NCBI RefSeq assembly: GCF_002831665.1
Contig: NZ_CP025118.1
Location: 1,550,001 to 1,614,000 of the forward strand
From: Lacinutrix sp. Bg11-31
Lineage (GTDB): Bacteria; Bacteroidota; Bacteroidia; Flavobacteriales; Flavobacteriaceae
Direction of reading: 5' to 3'
Length of the DNA stretch: 64,000 nt
Part shown: positions 8,887 to 18,996 of the stretch, one piece after another
Numbering within the stretch: position 1 is the stretch's first letter
Layout of the letters: every line of letters starts with the position of its first letter
The notes under the pieces: generated by a model
The model's input: the letters and a program-made list of their open reading frames with translations, nothing else
What the model was told of the DNA's origin: nothing
Databases searched by the model: none
Made by a program: the position numbers and the translations under genes

Positions 8887-11493
8887 ATGAATTTTAATAA
8901 CTATACAACAAAATCGCAGGAAGCCATACAGCAAGCACAACAGCTTGCTCAAGGTTTAGGCAACGGACAAATAGAAAACGAACACATTTTTAAAGCTATT
9001 TTTGAAGTTGATGAAAACGTTTTGCCTTTCATTTTAAAGAAAATGAATGTAAACGTGCCTATGCTAAAACAAATTTTAGATAAACAAATTGAAAGCTTCT
9101 CTAAAGTCTCTGGAGCAGAATTATCAATTTCAAGAGATGCTTCAAAAACATTAAATGAAGCCTCGATTATTGCTAAAGAGATGAACGACGAATACGTTTC
9201 TATCGAACATTTAATACTAGCAATCTTTAAATCTAAAAGCAAAATTGCTCAAGTTTTAAAAGATCAAGGTGTAACAGAAAAAGCTTTAAAAGCGACTATA
9301 GATGAATTAAGACAAGGTGATCGCGTGACGTCACAAAGTCAAGAAGAAACCTATAATGCATTAAATAAATATGCTAAAAACCTAAACCAATTAGCAAAAG
9401 ACGGAAAGCTAGATCCTGTAATTGGTAGAGATGAGGAGATTAGAAGAATACTTCAAATCCTATCACGTAGAACCAAAAACAATCCAATATTAGTTGGAGA
9501 ACCAGGAACTGGTAAAACTGCAATTGCTGAAGGTTTAGCGCATAGAATTGTAGATGGAGATATTCCAGAAAACCTTATCGATAAGCAAATATTTGCTCTT
9601 GATATGGGATCACTAATTGCTGGCGCAAAATTTAAAGGCGAGTTTGAGGAACGTTTAAAAGCAGTAATAAAAGAAGTAACCAATAGTGATGGAGACATTG
9701 TACTATTTATAGACGAAATCCACACACTAGTTGGAGCTGGTGGTGGACAAGGCGCCATGGATGCTGCAAACATTTTAAAGCCAGCATTAGCTCGTGGAGA
9801 GTTACGGGCTATTGGAGCAACCACTTTAGACGAATACCAAAAATACTTTGAGAAAGACAAAGCTTTAGAGCGTAGATTTCAGAAAGTAATGGTAAACGAA
9901 CCAGATACTGAAAGTGCTATTTCTATTTTAAGAGGAATAAAAGAAAAATACGAAACACACCACAAAGTTCGTATTAAAGACGAAGCTATAATTGGTGCTG
10001 TAGAATTATCGACACGCTATATTACCAATCGTTTCTTACCAGACAAAGCCATTGATTTAATGGATGAGGCTGCAGCAAAATTGCGTATGGAAATTAATTC
10101 TAAACCTGAAGAACTTGATGTTTTAGACAGAAAAGTCATGCAGTTAGAAATTGAAATTGAAGCTATTAAACGTGAGAAAGATGAAACAAAACTGAAGTCT
10201 TTACGAAGCGATTTAGCAAATATAAAAGAAGAGCGTAACGAGATTAACGCCAAATGGAAAAGTGAAAAAGCAGTAGTTGATAATATCCAAAACACAAAAC
10301 AGGATATCGAAAACTTTAAGATTGAAGCCGAAAGAGCAGAACGCGATGGCGATTACGGAAAAGTTGCAGAGTTACGTTACGGAAAAATTAAGGAGGCACA
10401 AGAAGCACTTGAAAAAATGCAGGCAGAATTTAATGCAAAATCTGAAACGTCGCTAATTAAAGAAGAAGTGACTTACGAAGACATTGCAGAAGTTGTTGCA
10501 AAATGGACAGGTATTCCGCTTACAAAAATGCTACAAACTGATCGTGAAAAGCTTTTAAAATTAGAAGACGAATTACACAAACGTGTTGTTGGGCAAGAAG
10601 AAGCTATTATTGCTGTAAGTGATGCTGTAAGACGCTCGAGAGCTGGATTGCAGAATCCGAAAAAGCCAATTGGAACCTTCTTATTTTTAGGAACAACTGG
10701 TGTTGGTAAAACAGAACTAGCTAAAGCATTAGCAGAATATTTATTTGACGACGAAAGTGCTTTAACACGTATAGATATGAGTGAGTATCAAGAACGTCAT
10801 GCAGTAAGCAGGCTTGTTGGTGCACCTCCAGGATATGTAGGTTACGAAGAAGGTGGACAATTAACTGAAGCTGTACGTAGAAAACCATATTCTGTTGTAT
10901 TGTTAGATGAAATTGAAAAAGCCCATCCAGATACTTTCAATATTTTATTGCAAGTGTTAGACGAAGGACATTTAACAGACAATAAAGGTAGAACTGCCGA
11001 TTTTAAAAACACCATTATTATCATGACCTCAAACATGGGAAGTCAGTTAATACAGGATCGTTTTACAGCTACAAAAGATATTGATACAGCAATGGAATTG
11101 GCAAAGGTTGATGTTTTAGGTTTATTAAAACAAACCGTAAGACCAGAATTTTTAAACAGAATTGATGACACCATTTTGTTTACACCTCTATCTAAAGAAA
11201 ACATTACAGAAATTGTTGGGCTTCAACTTCAAAGTGTGACCAAAATGATCGCCAAACAAGGTATAATATTCGATGCAACACCAGAAGCAATTACTTACTT
11301 AGCAGAAAAAGGTTACGATCCTGAGTTTGGAGCAAGACCAGTTAAAAGAGTAATCCAGAAAGAAGTGTTAAATGCTTTGAGTAAAGAGATTCTCTCTGGC
11401 AAAGTAACAACCGATAGTATTATATTACTTGATGCTTTCGATAAGCAATTAGTATTTAGAAATCAAGATGATTTGGTTACTGAAGAAGTATAA
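8887..11493 (+). CDS. clpB: ATP-dependent disaggregase ClpB
   Basis: ClpB is the Hsp104-type chaperone that works with DnaK to pull polypeptides out of aggregates. The 868 residues show the full architecture: a Clp N domain (about 1-145), a first AAA+ module with Walker [10 protein letters not shown] and Walker [15 protein letters not shown], a coiled-coil middle domain (about 410-530), and a second AAA+ module with [14 protein letters not shown], the pore loop [13 protein letters not shown] and a C-terminal D2-small domain. It lacks the IGF/L loop that couples ClpA or ClpX to ClpP. A nested dyad precedes it. Confidence 0.97.
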   Translation: MNFNNYTTKSQEAIQQAQQLAQGLGNGQIENEHIFKAIFEVDENVLPFILKKMNVNVPMLKQILDKQIESFSKVSGAELSISRDASKTLNEASIIAKEMNDEYVSIEHLILAIFKSKSKIAQVLKDQGVTEKALKATIDELRQGDRVTSQSQEETYNALNKYAKNLNQLAKDGKLDPVIGRDEEIRRILQILSRRTKNNPILVGEPGTGKTAIAEGLAHRIVDGDIPENLIDKQIFALDMGSLIAGAKFKGEFEERLKAVIKEVTNSDGDIVLFIDEIHTLVGAGGGQGAMDAANILKPALARGELRAIGATTLDEYQKYFEKDKALERRFQKVMVNEPDTESAISILRGIKEKYETHHKVRIKDEAIIGAVELSTRYITNRFLPDKAIDLMDEAAAKLRMEINSKPEELDVLDRKVMQLEIEIEAIKREKDETKLKSLRSDLANIKEERNEINAKWKSEKAVVDNIQNTKQDIENFKIEAERAERDGDYGKVAELRYGKIKEAQEALEKMQAEFNAKSETSLIKEEVTYEDIAEVVAKWTGIPLTKMLQTDREKLLKLEDELHKRVVGQEEAIIAVSDAVRRSRAGLQNPKKPIGTFLFLGTTGVGKTELAKALAEYLFDDESALTRIDMSEYQERHAVSRLVGAPPGYVGYEEGGQLTEAVRRKPYSVVLLDEIEKAHPDTFNILLQVLDEGHLTDNKGRTADFKNTIIIMTSNMGSQLIQDRFTATKDIDTAMELAKVDVLGLLKQTVRPEFLNRIDDTILFTPLSKENITEIVGLQLQSVTKMIAKQGIIFDATPEAITYLAEKGYDPEFGARPVKRVIQKEVLNALSKEILSGKVTTDSIILLDAFDKQLVFRNQDDLVTEEV

Positions 11494-11662
11494 AAATCAT
11501 AAAAACAATGTCCTTGATAGTGGTTTTTGAGAAACGAAAAAATGGTATTTGAAATCACTCGACTTGACAAAAATCATAAAGTATTGTTAATTCAGAATAA
11601 TGCTAAAATAAACGAAGGAATAGTTCGTTTTTAAGATAATGGTTAGTTAGTTAGTTAGTTTG

Positions 11663-11702
11663 AAAAAGCGACATGATACGTAAAGTTTAGTGTCGCTTTT
11701 TT
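11663..11702 (+). terminator. Distal terminator of clpB
   Basis: An 11-bp stem (AAAAAGCGACA with TGTCGCTTTTT) and a 17-base loop end in a T-run. It lies about 170 bp past the clpB stop, so the clpB transcript would have an unusually long 3' tail. Confidence 0.75.
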
Positions 11703-11767
11703 ATTTTATATCTGCCTAAGACTTTAGCTTACATCAAAGAGTTTCGATTAATTCAAATATTTATTAA

Positions 11768-11799
11768 ACAAAAAAACCACCTACTTCGAGTAGATGGTT
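11768..11799 (-). terminator. Terminator of the surface-protein gene
   Basis: On the minus strand AACCATCTACT, a CGA loop and AGTAGGTGGTT form an 11-bp stem with one mismatch, followed by a run of T (the A-run at 11770-11776 on the plus strand). It lies 24 bp beyond the stop at 11823. Confidence 0.82.
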
Positions 11800-11822
11800 A
11801 TTTTAATATTACTAATTTAATA

Positions 11823-13250
11823 TTATTTATTTTTAAGTACTTGTCGCATTTGAGTCTTTAATACACTAATTTCTTTTTTCAATACTTCTATTTCATTTAA
11901 TGCATTACTTAAATCTTTATTAGACTCACCAGATTTAGCACTAGCAGCTACAGATGTTGTAATGTTTTCGGCATATTTAGCCCTTAAAGCATAAGGAACA
12001 CTTACAAATTGTGTTGTTCCTATTATTACGAAAGTAGAACCTCCAGTAACATCGGCTTCCACTTGTAAAGAATTGTTATGAGACCAATCTACGTCTGTAA
12101 AAAGACCTGCAGTTGGTGTACCACTTCCTATTGTTAAACTCACAACTCCATTTGATGTTGTTGTTTGAATATGAGTTTCTGCATATGGAGTTGTACCTGT
12201 ATTAGAATCTAGGATACTAAATCTTAAATTAACAGATTGGTCTGCAACAAATTCTCCAGACGCATCTCTAATTGCTGCTTGATAATTTAATAATTCTGGA
12301 ACACTTCCTGAACCAGAACCAGAATTAATAGCAATTTCTTCCCATGCTGTACCATTCCAAATATATAATCCTAATTCGTCTGTATCATAAACCATCATTC
12401 CTGCTTCAGTAGCACCTAAAGAAGTTCCTAAAGTTGTTTTTTCTACTGTTGTTAAGCGGTTTAATAATAATCCTTTGTCTATTGCTGTAAGATCTAATGA
12501 TGCATTTGCATTTGGAATTGTAATTCCAATACTTATCTGATTTCCTACAAATAAATCATCACGAACATCAGCACTACCATCTACATCTAATTTTTGAGTT
12601 GGTGATCCTGTACCTAAACCTATATCTCCATCTGCAGCAACAAACAAAGCATTATCTGGAGCTCCCGGTTTAATTTTAAAGGGTAATTTACTACCATTAG
12701 TAGCATCTCTTATAAAAAAGTAATGCTCATTACCTCCAATATCCCATGTTTGAGCAGTAAAACCGCTAGAAGCATCTTGTTCTAAACGAAATGCAGGAGT
12801 ATCTCCATCTACAAGATGTAACTCAACTACTGGTGTAGCAGTACCAAACCCAACATTTCCATAGGCATTTATAAACAATGCATTGTTTCCAGCACCTGCT
12901 GTAACTGTAAAAGGTGTTGTTCCTGCTGTAGCATCTTGTACTGCAAAATAATTAGCACCACCATTTGCAGTATCGTTAATTGCAATTCTCCAGTCATTAT
13001 TTGGAAAATTGCCACTACCAGAAGAATCATCAAAATGGATTCTTAAATTATTTTCTTTTAACCTAACGGTATCAAAACCAAAATCTTCACCATCAACAAC
13101 ATCAAAACCAACACCTAGACTAGATGCCACTATCAAATCATCATTAATAACTTGGTCTTCAGGAACTGGAAGATCTTGATCCGCTTGCGCAAATAAAGAC
13201 GTTGAAAAAAAAATAGTTAATATAAATAAGTAAGGTAAGTGTTTTTTCAT
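11823..13250 (-). CDS. Exported repeat protein, tail-fibre-like, with C-terminal coiled coil
   Basis: A 475-residue protein with a signal peptide (about 21 residues, ending FAQA). Residues 60-215 hold two related blocks of about 70 residues (NNALFINAYGNVGFGTATP, DNALFVAADGDIGLGTGSP) of the kind found before S74 or head domains in phage fibres and Bacteroidota surface proteins. A further block matches LGLYIWNGTAWEEI, then a beta domain, and the C-terminus is a coiled coil with heptads (ALNEIEVLKKEISVLKTQM). It is probably a trimeric surface fibre. No T9SS sorting domain is visible. A TTA-triplet tract abuts the start codon. Confidence 0.7.
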   Translation of the reverse strand: MKKHLPYLFILTIFFSTSLFAQADQDLPVPEDQVINDDLIVASSLGVGFDVVDGEDFGFDTVRLKENNLRIHFDDSSGSGNFPNNDWRIAINDTANGGANYFAVQDATAGTTPFTVTAGAGNNALFINAYGNVGFGTATPVVELHLVDGDTPAFRLEQDASSGFTAQTWDIGGNEHYFFIRDATNGSKLPFKIKPGAPDNALFVAADGDIGLGTGSPTQKLDVDGSADVRDDLFVGNQISIGITIPNANASLDLTAIDKGLLLNRLTTVEKTTLGTSLGATEAGMMVYDTDELGLYIWNGTAWEEIAINSGSGSGSVPELLNYQAAIRDASGEFVADQSVNLRFSILDSNTGTTPYAETHIQTTTSNGVVSLTIGSGTPTAGLFTDVDWSHNNSLQVEADVTGGSTFVIIGTTQFVSVPYALRAKYAENITTSVAASAKSGESNKDLSNALNEIEVLKKEISVLKTQMRQVLKNK

Positions 13251-13268
13251 AATAATAATAATAATAAT
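13251..13268. repeat. Trinucleotide tract abutting a start codon
   Basis: Six AAT units on the plus strand read as TTA repeats directly against the ATG of the minus-strand surface-protein gene. Slippage would change the spacing between any upstream initiation signal and the ATG without shifting the reading frame. Confidence 0.7.
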
Positions 13269-13408
13269 TAGTTAGATTAGATAGCGCTCAAATTTAGTCT
13301 TTTTAAAAATGAATTAAAACTGTTTCTTGTCTTTTAAGCTTAAAAAAAATGTAAAATTATTTTCTCAATATTTTATTTACATTTACGAGATCTAAATAAA
13401 TCAAATTA

Positions 13409-14911
13409 ATGAAAATTCAAGGTTTCTATAAGACTGTTTTCTTATTATTTATTTTCTTTCCAAAACAAATTTTCTCTCAAGAAAAAACAGCTGTTTCAGA
13501 AATTATTTCAAAAATATATGATTTAGAAAAAGAAAAAGACCCAAAATGCTATGCAACAGCTAATAGGCTTGAAGATTTTATATACGGGACACCATTAAAT
13601 GAAGATGCTAGAAATTTAAAAATTGAAGTTCAGAAAGAAATAATCTACTACATAAGAAAAAAAGGTTCTGAAAAAGCAGAAAATGAAGGTTTAAAATTTA
13701 TACAACCCAAGCATATTCAACCTATAATTAATAATTTATCATCTTACACCAAAAATGAATCTGAAGATTATAATTTTGAATTAAAAGCGCGTACTATTAC
13801 AGTTTTAAAATTAGATTACAATCAATATGCTTCTGTATCTTACAGTTATCGTTCTTTACTTTCTGTCGAGCAAGATTTATTGTATTTTTCAACCAACACC
13901 TTATTACCTTTTAATACCGAAGCTTTAGAATTAGCAAATCATTATGTTAACCTAATAACTTTAGTTACATTACAAATTGCTGATGCAAAAGCGAGAGAAA
14001 ACAACGTGTCCTTTATCACCAAAGATATTATCTCAAGCAGTTGGATTTTAGTGCTTAATCAATTTAAAAATGCTGAAAACATTTCAAAAAACGAGTATCC
14101 AAGTGCTTCTAAGAATAGCAATACGACTACCTCAGCAAATAATAGTATTGTTAAAGCAATAATTAAACAAAAACTAAAATCTTACGAAAAATACAACCAG
14201 TTAAATGCTAGTGTGTTTTTAAGAAATATTCAAGTTTATTTTGCAAAACAAAAATGGCCAACAGATAAGGCTTTGTCAAATGAGTTAAGACAATATTATC
14301 TAGAATCCTTAATACAATTTACTTCTGCACTTATTCAATATTCAGAAAAAAACGCAACAAATAATTCTAATACAATTATTAGAGTAGATCATGTTCAAAA
14401 TGCATTAAACGCTTTTTTACCAGCTTCAATAAACATGTTTGAAGATGTTAACTTTTTTCCTAATAGTGAAACCAATCAAATAACCATAGAATCTTACGAT
14501 TTAGATGCTTTTAGAGATAGTGGTTTTCACTGGAATATTTTAGAATATGCATTAAACGATCTTCAAAAAAATAATATAAAAAATATAGATCCAAATGCAG
14601 CAGAATTATTAGTTGAAGGGATTGCACAGATGGGCGTTTTAGTTTTAAGGTTAGCAGGAGAATATTCGCATAGTGAAGAAAAAAAACTTTTAGATGTTAC
14701 AGATATTCAACAAGGATTTACAATAACACAAAGTTATATTAATACCTACGATTTTTCTAAAAAGCAAGTTTCCGAAACCAAAATTTATTCGGCAAGCACA
14801 AATAATAAAAGCAATACAACATTTAAAAACAGTAACAAGAAAACAGGGTTAGATTTTACGCATAAATCATCTGATTGGTTAAGTAGACACATACGAAGTT
14901 ATACCGTTTAA
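13409..14911 (+). CDS. N-terminal segment of the split CRTAC1-type protein
   Basis: This 500-residue segment starts with a signal peptide (FLLFIFFPKQIFSQ). It continues as a mainly helical domain of unknown function to about residue 430, then a linker ending in TGLDFTHKSSDWLSRHIRSY, which resembles the start of the CRTAC1 propeller. It would be exported and could fold as a separate helical domain. The domain is not recognised. Translation ends at TAA 14909-14911. Confidence 0.6.
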   Translation: MKIQGFYKTVFLLFIFFPKQIFSQEKTAVSEIISKIYDLEKEKDPKCYATANRLEDFIYGTPLNEDARNLKIEVQKEIIYYIRKKGSEKAENEGLKFIQPKHIQPIINNLSSYTKNESEDYNFELKARTITVLKLDYNQYASVSYSYRSLLSVEQDLLYFSTNTLLPFNTEALELANHYVNLITLVTLQIADAKARENNVSFITKDIISSSWILVLNQFKNAENISKNEYPSASKNSNTTTSANNSIVKAIIKQKLKSYEKYNQLNASVFLRNIQVYFAKQKWPTDKALSNELRQYYLESLIQFTSALIQYSEKNATNNSNTIIRVDHVQNALNAFLPASINMFEDVNFFPNSETNQITIESYDLDAFRDSGFHWNILEYALNDLQKNNIKNIDPNAAELLVEGIAQMGVLVLRLAGEYSHSEEKKLLDVTDIQQGFTITQSYINTYDFSKKQVSETKIYSASTNNKSNTTFKNSNKKTGLDFTHKSSDWLSRHIRSYTV

Positions 14912-14965
14912 AATTCTGAAAACAAAATAAAACTAGCTATTCCGCCTGCATTTGGTGGTTCTGGC

Positions 14966-16543
14966 GTGGCTTGCGAAGATATTAACAACGATGGGCTTAT
15001 TGACATTCTACTACTTGGTGGCTTTGGAAACAAACTCTTTTTAAACTCAAAATCTGGCAAGTTTAAAGATGTAACTCAAGTGAGTAAAATCAATAATTGG
15101 GATACTACTTTAAATTCTTTTGGAGAGCCTAGACAACCTATTATTGCAGATTTTAACAACGATGGCTTTCAGGATATTTTTATAACATATGTAAATATGC
15201 CTCATAAAATGTATAGCAATACCGATGGATTACATTTTAATGATGTGAGTTCCTTAACAAATCTTGGCGGTGAAAATGCTGTTGCTGGACCAGCCACAAC
15301 TTTTGATTTTGACAACGATGGGCTTTTAGATATTTTTATTGGATATTTTGGAAATTATATTGAAGGTAAACTACCAAATTTAAGTAGAGACAATCAAAAC
15401 GGAATGCCCAACAAACTTTTTAAAAATTTGGGAGATTTTAAATTTGTTGAAGTTCCATTTACACAAAAAACATCATCAAACAATGGATGGACTCAAGCTC
15501 TAGGACATGCAGACATTAACCAAGATGGATTACAAGATCTTATTATTGGTAATGATTTTGGTGTGAATAAATACTATTACAATTCTAAATCTGGTATTTT
15601 TCATGAAGTCAGCAAGCAGTTAAAAACAGATAAGCCTTCCTACACTATGAATGTTGGTATTTCAGATTTAAATGGCGATTTATTTCCAGATTTTTACATT
15701 TCGAATATTGTGGTCATGCAAAAAGACGAAAAATATGTGAGTCCGAATGAGAATACTACCATGAAATTTGACAGAGACAAAATGAGTAGAATTAGAACTA
15801 TTGAAGCTAATGATTTGTTTATTTCCGAAGTAAAGAATGACACTTTAAAAGCATTTAACCTCTCAAGTAATATAGGAAGAGGCTATTCTGCAACTGGATG
15901 GTCTTGGGATGCCGATTTTTTTGATTTTGATAATGATGGAGACGAAGATTTATATTGCCTAAATGGCATGAATGACTTTAGCGTGTATTCTATTGAGAAT
16001 CCATTTTATTTTAAGAGTAGTGAGAAGTCAAATACAGTTACCTATGCAAAAAGTAGTCGTGAAAAAAACGTGTTTTTTGTCAATAATAATGGCATTTTAA
16101 TAAATGAAGCTAAAGCTTTAGGAACAGATTTAAATAGTAACGCTAGAAGTGCAAGTTATTTAGATTATGATAATGATGGTGATTTAGATATTATTATTAA
16201 TAACTATCATGATAATGCGACATTACTTGAAAACGAAACGTCTAAAGAAAACCATTGGATAAAAATAAAACTGGTAGGCAATCCAGAATCAAAAATTAAT
16301 AGAGACGCTATTGGTTCCTCATTAATTTTAAATAGTCCAAATCATAAAAACATTTGGAGAGAAATACATAGTACAACTGGTTACCTTTCTGTGCATCCTA
16401 AAATGCAGCATTTTGGTTTGGGCAATGATAAAAAAACCGATATAAAAATAAAATGGAGTAATGGCGAAATTTTTAACCTAGAAAATGTAGAAACCAATAA
16501 CACCTACCAAATAACACACCCAAACACTCTTATAAAAATTTAA
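14966..16543 (+). CDS. C-terminal segment: FG-GAP/VCBS repeats and ASPIC/UnbV domain
   Basis: From the only near start codon (GTG at 14966, not convincing) the frame gives 525 residues. Calcium-binding repeats of FG-GAP/VCBS type are clear: DINNDGLIDILLLGG, DFNNDGFQDIFIT, DFDNDGLLDIFIGY, DINQDGLQDLIIGND, DFDNDGDEDLYCLNG and DYDNDGDLDIIINNY. The C-terminal 90 residues match ASPIC/UnbV (RDAIGSSLIL, TTGYLSVHPKMQHFGLG, IKWSNGEI). The segment has no signal peptide of its own, so as a separate protein it would be stranded in the cytoplasm. Confidence 0.6.
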   Translation: MACEDINNDGLIDILLLGGFGNKLFLNSKSGKFKDVTQVSKINNWDTTLNSFGEPRQPIIADFNNDGFQDIFITYVNMPHKMYSNTDGLHFNDVSSLTNLGGENAVAGPATTFDFDNDGLLDIFIGYFGNYIEGKLPNLSRDNQNGMPNKLFKNLGDFKFVEVPFTQKTSSNNGWTQALGHADINQDGLQDLIIGNDFGVNKYYYNSKSGIFHEVSKQLKTDKPSYTMNVGISDLNGDLFPDFYISNIVVMQKDEKYVSPNENTTMKFDRDKMSRIRTIEANDLFISEVKNDTLKAFNLSSNIGRGYSATGWSWDADFFDFDNDGDEDLYCLNGMNDFSVYSIENPFYFKSSEKSNTVTYAKSSREKNVFFVNNNGILINEAKALGTDLNSNARSASYLDYDNDGDLDIIINNYHDNATLLENETSKENHWIKIKLVGNPESKINRDAIGSSLILNSPNHKNIWREIHSTTGYLSVHPKMQHFGLGNDKKTDIKIKWSNGEIFNLENVETNNTYQITHPNTLIKI

Positions 16544-16574
16544 AAAAATAAAGATTCTCAATTTTTCAATTTCA

Positions 16575-18062
16575 TTATAATTTCAAAGCTTTTTTAGATT
16601 TTTCTAATTGGGCATTAAAAATTCTGGAATTCAATTCTAACTTCCAAATAGGAACAATTTTTTTTAACTTCTCTTTTCCTTCTTTAGAATTAACAACTTC
16701 AGGAAAAGCAATTTCAAAAACCTCTAACATTACATGTGTTGCAGTTGAAGCTCCAGGTGAAGCTCCTAGCAAACAAGTAATACTTCCATCTTTACTTCTA
16801 ACCACCTCGGTTCCAAACTGAAGTTTTCCGCCTTCATATTCATCTTTTTTAATAATTTGAACACGTTGTCCAGCGATTAAAAGTTCCCAATCTTCACTTT
16901 TAGCATCTTTTACAAATTTTCGTAAATCGTTCATTCTATCTTCATGAGATGCTGTTACTTGTTCTACAAGATATTTTGTAAGCGGTAAATTATCCCAAAA
17001 GGCACTTAGCATTGGTTTTATATTATCTGCTTTTATAGATTTAAACAAATCTAAAGAAGATCCTTCTTTTAAAAACTTAGGGCTAAAACCTGCAAAAGGG
17101 CCAAACATTAATTGTCGTTTGCCGTCTATCAATCGTGTATCTAAATGTGGCGTTGACATTGGAGGATCGTGTGGTCCTGCTTTACTATATACTTTTCCTA
17201 AATGCTGGTTTATTAAATCTTCATTTTTACAAACTAACCATTCTCCACTTACCGGAAATCCACCATAACCGTCTTTTGCCTCTATTTCTACTTTTTGTAA
17301 CAATAACAAACTTCCTCCTCCTGCTCCAATAAATACATGTTTAGCATCTAGTAACTGCTTGCATCCTGTTATTCTGTTTTTTACTTCCACAGACCACTCA
17401 ACATCTTCGTCTGGATCGATATCCAAGACCTCTTCGTTGCATTGTACAGGAGTATTGTATTTGGTTTCTAGAATATGAAATAACTTCTCGGTTAGTGCAC
17501 CAAAATTCATTTCGACACCACGTTCTATTCGTGTAGCAGCCATAACCTCGTCCTCACTTCTATTATTTGCTATTAATGGAAACCATTCTTTCATTTTCTC
17601 TAAAGCATCTGTAAACTCCATGCCTTGAAACATAAAATGATCTTTTAAGGCTTCGAATCTTTTCTTTAGGAAATCGACATTATCTTTTCCTGTAACCCAA
17701 CTATGGTGTGGTACAGGGTTTATAAAATCTTGAGGATTTTCAATCAAATTTTCCTCAACTAAAAAGCTCCAAAACTGTTTGGACAACTCAAATTGTGTAC
17801 AAATTTTATAAGCTTTAGAACAATCTACAGTATCCTCTTTTTCTGGCGTATAGTTTAATTCGCACAAAGCAGAATGTCCTGTTCCTGCATTGTTCCATGC
17901 CGCAGAACTCTCTTGAGCTGGTTTACTTAAACGCTCTAAAATTAAAATATTAATTTCAGGTTTAACCAATTTCACCATTAATGCTAATGTTGCACTCATA
18001 ATACCTGCACCAACACATACTAAATCGTAATCTTTATTGATATCTATTTTATTTTGACTCAT
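16575..18062 (-). CDS. mqo: Malate:quinone oxidoreductase
   Basis: Mqo is an FAD-dependent, membrane-associated enzyme that oxidises malate to oxaloacetate and passes electrons to quinone. The 495-residue length is usual. The N-terminus has the FAD-binding DLVCVGAGIMSATLAL, followed by the family blocks SSAAWNNAGTGHSALCELNYTP and GAGGGSLLLLQK. The C-terminal block GSITCLLGASPGASTATHVM is intact. It is convergent with the split CRTAC1 gene; no strong terminator is visible between them. Confidence 0.97.
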   Translation of the reverse strand: MSQNKIDINKDYDLVCVGAGIMSATLALMVKLVKPEINILILERLSKPAQESSAAWNNAGTGHSALCELNYTPEKEDTVDCSKAYKICTQFELSKQFWSFLVEENLIENPQDFINPVPHHSWVTGKDNVDFLKKRFEALKDHFMFQGMEFTDALEKMKEWFPLIANNRSEDEVMAATRIERGVEMNFGALTEKLFHILETKYNTPVQCNEEVLDIDPDEDVEWSVEVKNRITGCKQLLDAKHVFIGAGGGSLLLLQKVEIEAKDGYGGFPVSGEWLVCKNEDLINQHLGKVYSKAGPHDPPMSTPHLDTRLIDGKRQLMFGPFAGFSPKFLKEGSSLDLFKSIKADNIKPMLSAFWDNLPLTKYLVEQVTASHEDRMNDLRKFVKDAKSEDWELLIAGQRVQIIKKDEYEGGKLQFGTEVVRSKDGSITCLLGASPGASTATHVMLEVFEIAFPEVVNSKEGKEKLKKIVPIWKLELNSRIFNAQLEKSKKALKL

Positions 18063-18117
18063 TTCAATAGTTTTAGCTAAATATAAATAAATGGAAGGTT
18101 TAACTCTATTTTAATCC

Positions 18118-18149
18118 AAAAAAAAAGACTGCCTATTTAGACAGTCTTT
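18118..18149 (-). terminator. Terminator of the OmpW-like gene
   Basis: An 11-bp stem with one mismatch (AAAGACTGCCT with AGACAGTCTTT, loop ATTT) is followed on the minus strand by a run of nine T. It lies 21 bp beyond the stop at 18170. Confidence 0.85.
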
Positions 18150-18169
18150 AATTATATTTTATATTAAAA

Positions 18170-18823
18170 TTAGAATAATCTATAACCAATACCAACACCT
18201 GCAATAAAAGGGTTTATGTCCACTTCTGCTCCAACTGTTGCTCCTAATGCTGTAGTTGCATTTACAGTAACATCTGTATTTAACATTATGTATTTAGCAT
18301 CTAAATTAACAAACCACTTATCGTTAATATCAAAATCGAATCCTAACTGGAAAGCAAAACCAAGTGCGCTATCATATTCTACATCATCTGCTACAGGACC
18401 AGAGTTAGCATCGAAAAACAAAGTATAGTTTATACCTGCTCCAACGTAAGGATGTACAAGATCTCCATTAAAATGATACTGTACTGTTAATGTTGGAGGT
18501 AATAATCTTACATCTCCTAATGGAATATTTCCAGCTGCAGTTGAGATTGCTTTAACATCGTGTTGTGTTGTTGCTAAAATTAATTCGGCAGCTACATTTT
18601 TAGTGAAAAAATATGTAAAATCTAATTCTGGTACATAAGCATTTGTAATTGTAGCATCTCCTCCAATTGTTTCAATTGTTGCAGACTCATTTGGCACTAC
18701 TGCTATAGCTCTTAATCTTACTTGAAATTTAGTAAATTCATTATCTACTGTAGTGTTTTCTTGTGCGTTTGTTTTTGTAATAGCTAAACTTGCTATTAAT
18801 GCAATAAAAAGTAATTTCTTCAT
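18170..18823 (-). CDS. OmpW-family outer-membrane protein
   Basis: This 217-residue protein has a signal peptide (LLFIALIASLAITKTNAQ) and alternating hydrophobic beta-strands ending in aromatic residue (GIGYRLF, C-terminal Phe), typical of an eight-stranded barrel. Conserved OmpW blocks include FQVRLRAIAVVPNE, LDFTYFFTKNVAAELILATT, LPPTLTVQYHFN and VHPYVGAGINYTLFFD. OmpW barrels form narrow hydrophobic channels in the outer membrane. It lies just upstream of mqo on the same strand but has its own terminator. Confidence 0.85.
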   Translation of the reverse strand: MKKLLFIALIASLAITKTNAQENTTVDNEFTKFQVRLRAIAVVPNESATIETIGGDATITNAYVPELDFTYFFTKNVAAELILATTQHDVKAISTAAGNIPLGDVRLLPPTLTVQYHFNGDLVHPYVGAGINYTLFFDANSGPVADDVEYDSALGFAFQLGFDFDINDKWFVNLDAKYIMLNTDVTVNATTALGATVGAEVDINPFIAGVGIGYRLF

Positions 18824-18996
18824 AATTAATTTGGTTTAAATTTTAAGCAAAAATAATATCGAAAAAGGCTACAAAAGATGACTTAAATCATAGGTGAGAA
18901 ATTATTATTTTTATCGATAAAAAAAGCAAAATCATTAAAATAAACTTCACTTTTTTAGAAAAAATAAGGTAATTTTAAAGTCAATTTATCACTAAA

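Larger units (their letters stand above)
11494..11822. other. Intergenic region downstream of clpB
   Basis: This gap holds a GTTA tetranucleotide tract (about 4.5 units, 11642-11660), a terminator at 11663-11702, an opposing terminator near 11775-11799, and an unconvincing 30-codon frame at 11542-11634. Nothing else is recognised in it. Confidence 0.6.
13409..16543 (+). pseudogene. CRTAC1/UnbV-type protein gene interrupted by one in-frame TAA
   Basis: Two open segments in the same frame are separated only by TAA at 14909-14911. The codons after the stop continue the protein naturally: ...HIRSYTV-stop-NSENKIKLAIPPAFGGSGVA..., the usual join of a CRTAC1-type protein, where a PPAFGG-like motif precedes the first FG-GAP repeat. 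There is no ATG or ribosome site between. Read through, the product would be about 1,044 residues: a signal peptide, a helical N-terminal domain, FG-GAP/VCBS repeats and an ASPIC/UnbV end. It is either a recent nonsense mutation, a sequencing error or a readthrough site. Confidence 0.75.

Noticed and set aside
11542..11634. Frame of 30 codons downstream of clpB
   Set aside because: No family resemblance or start-site support; it lies in the long 3' tail of clpB and is likely chance.
14966..14968. GTG as a genuine start of a separate UnbV gene
   Set aside because: It lies inside the conserved PPAFGGSGVA continuation and has no signal peptide, so it is an accident of the frame.
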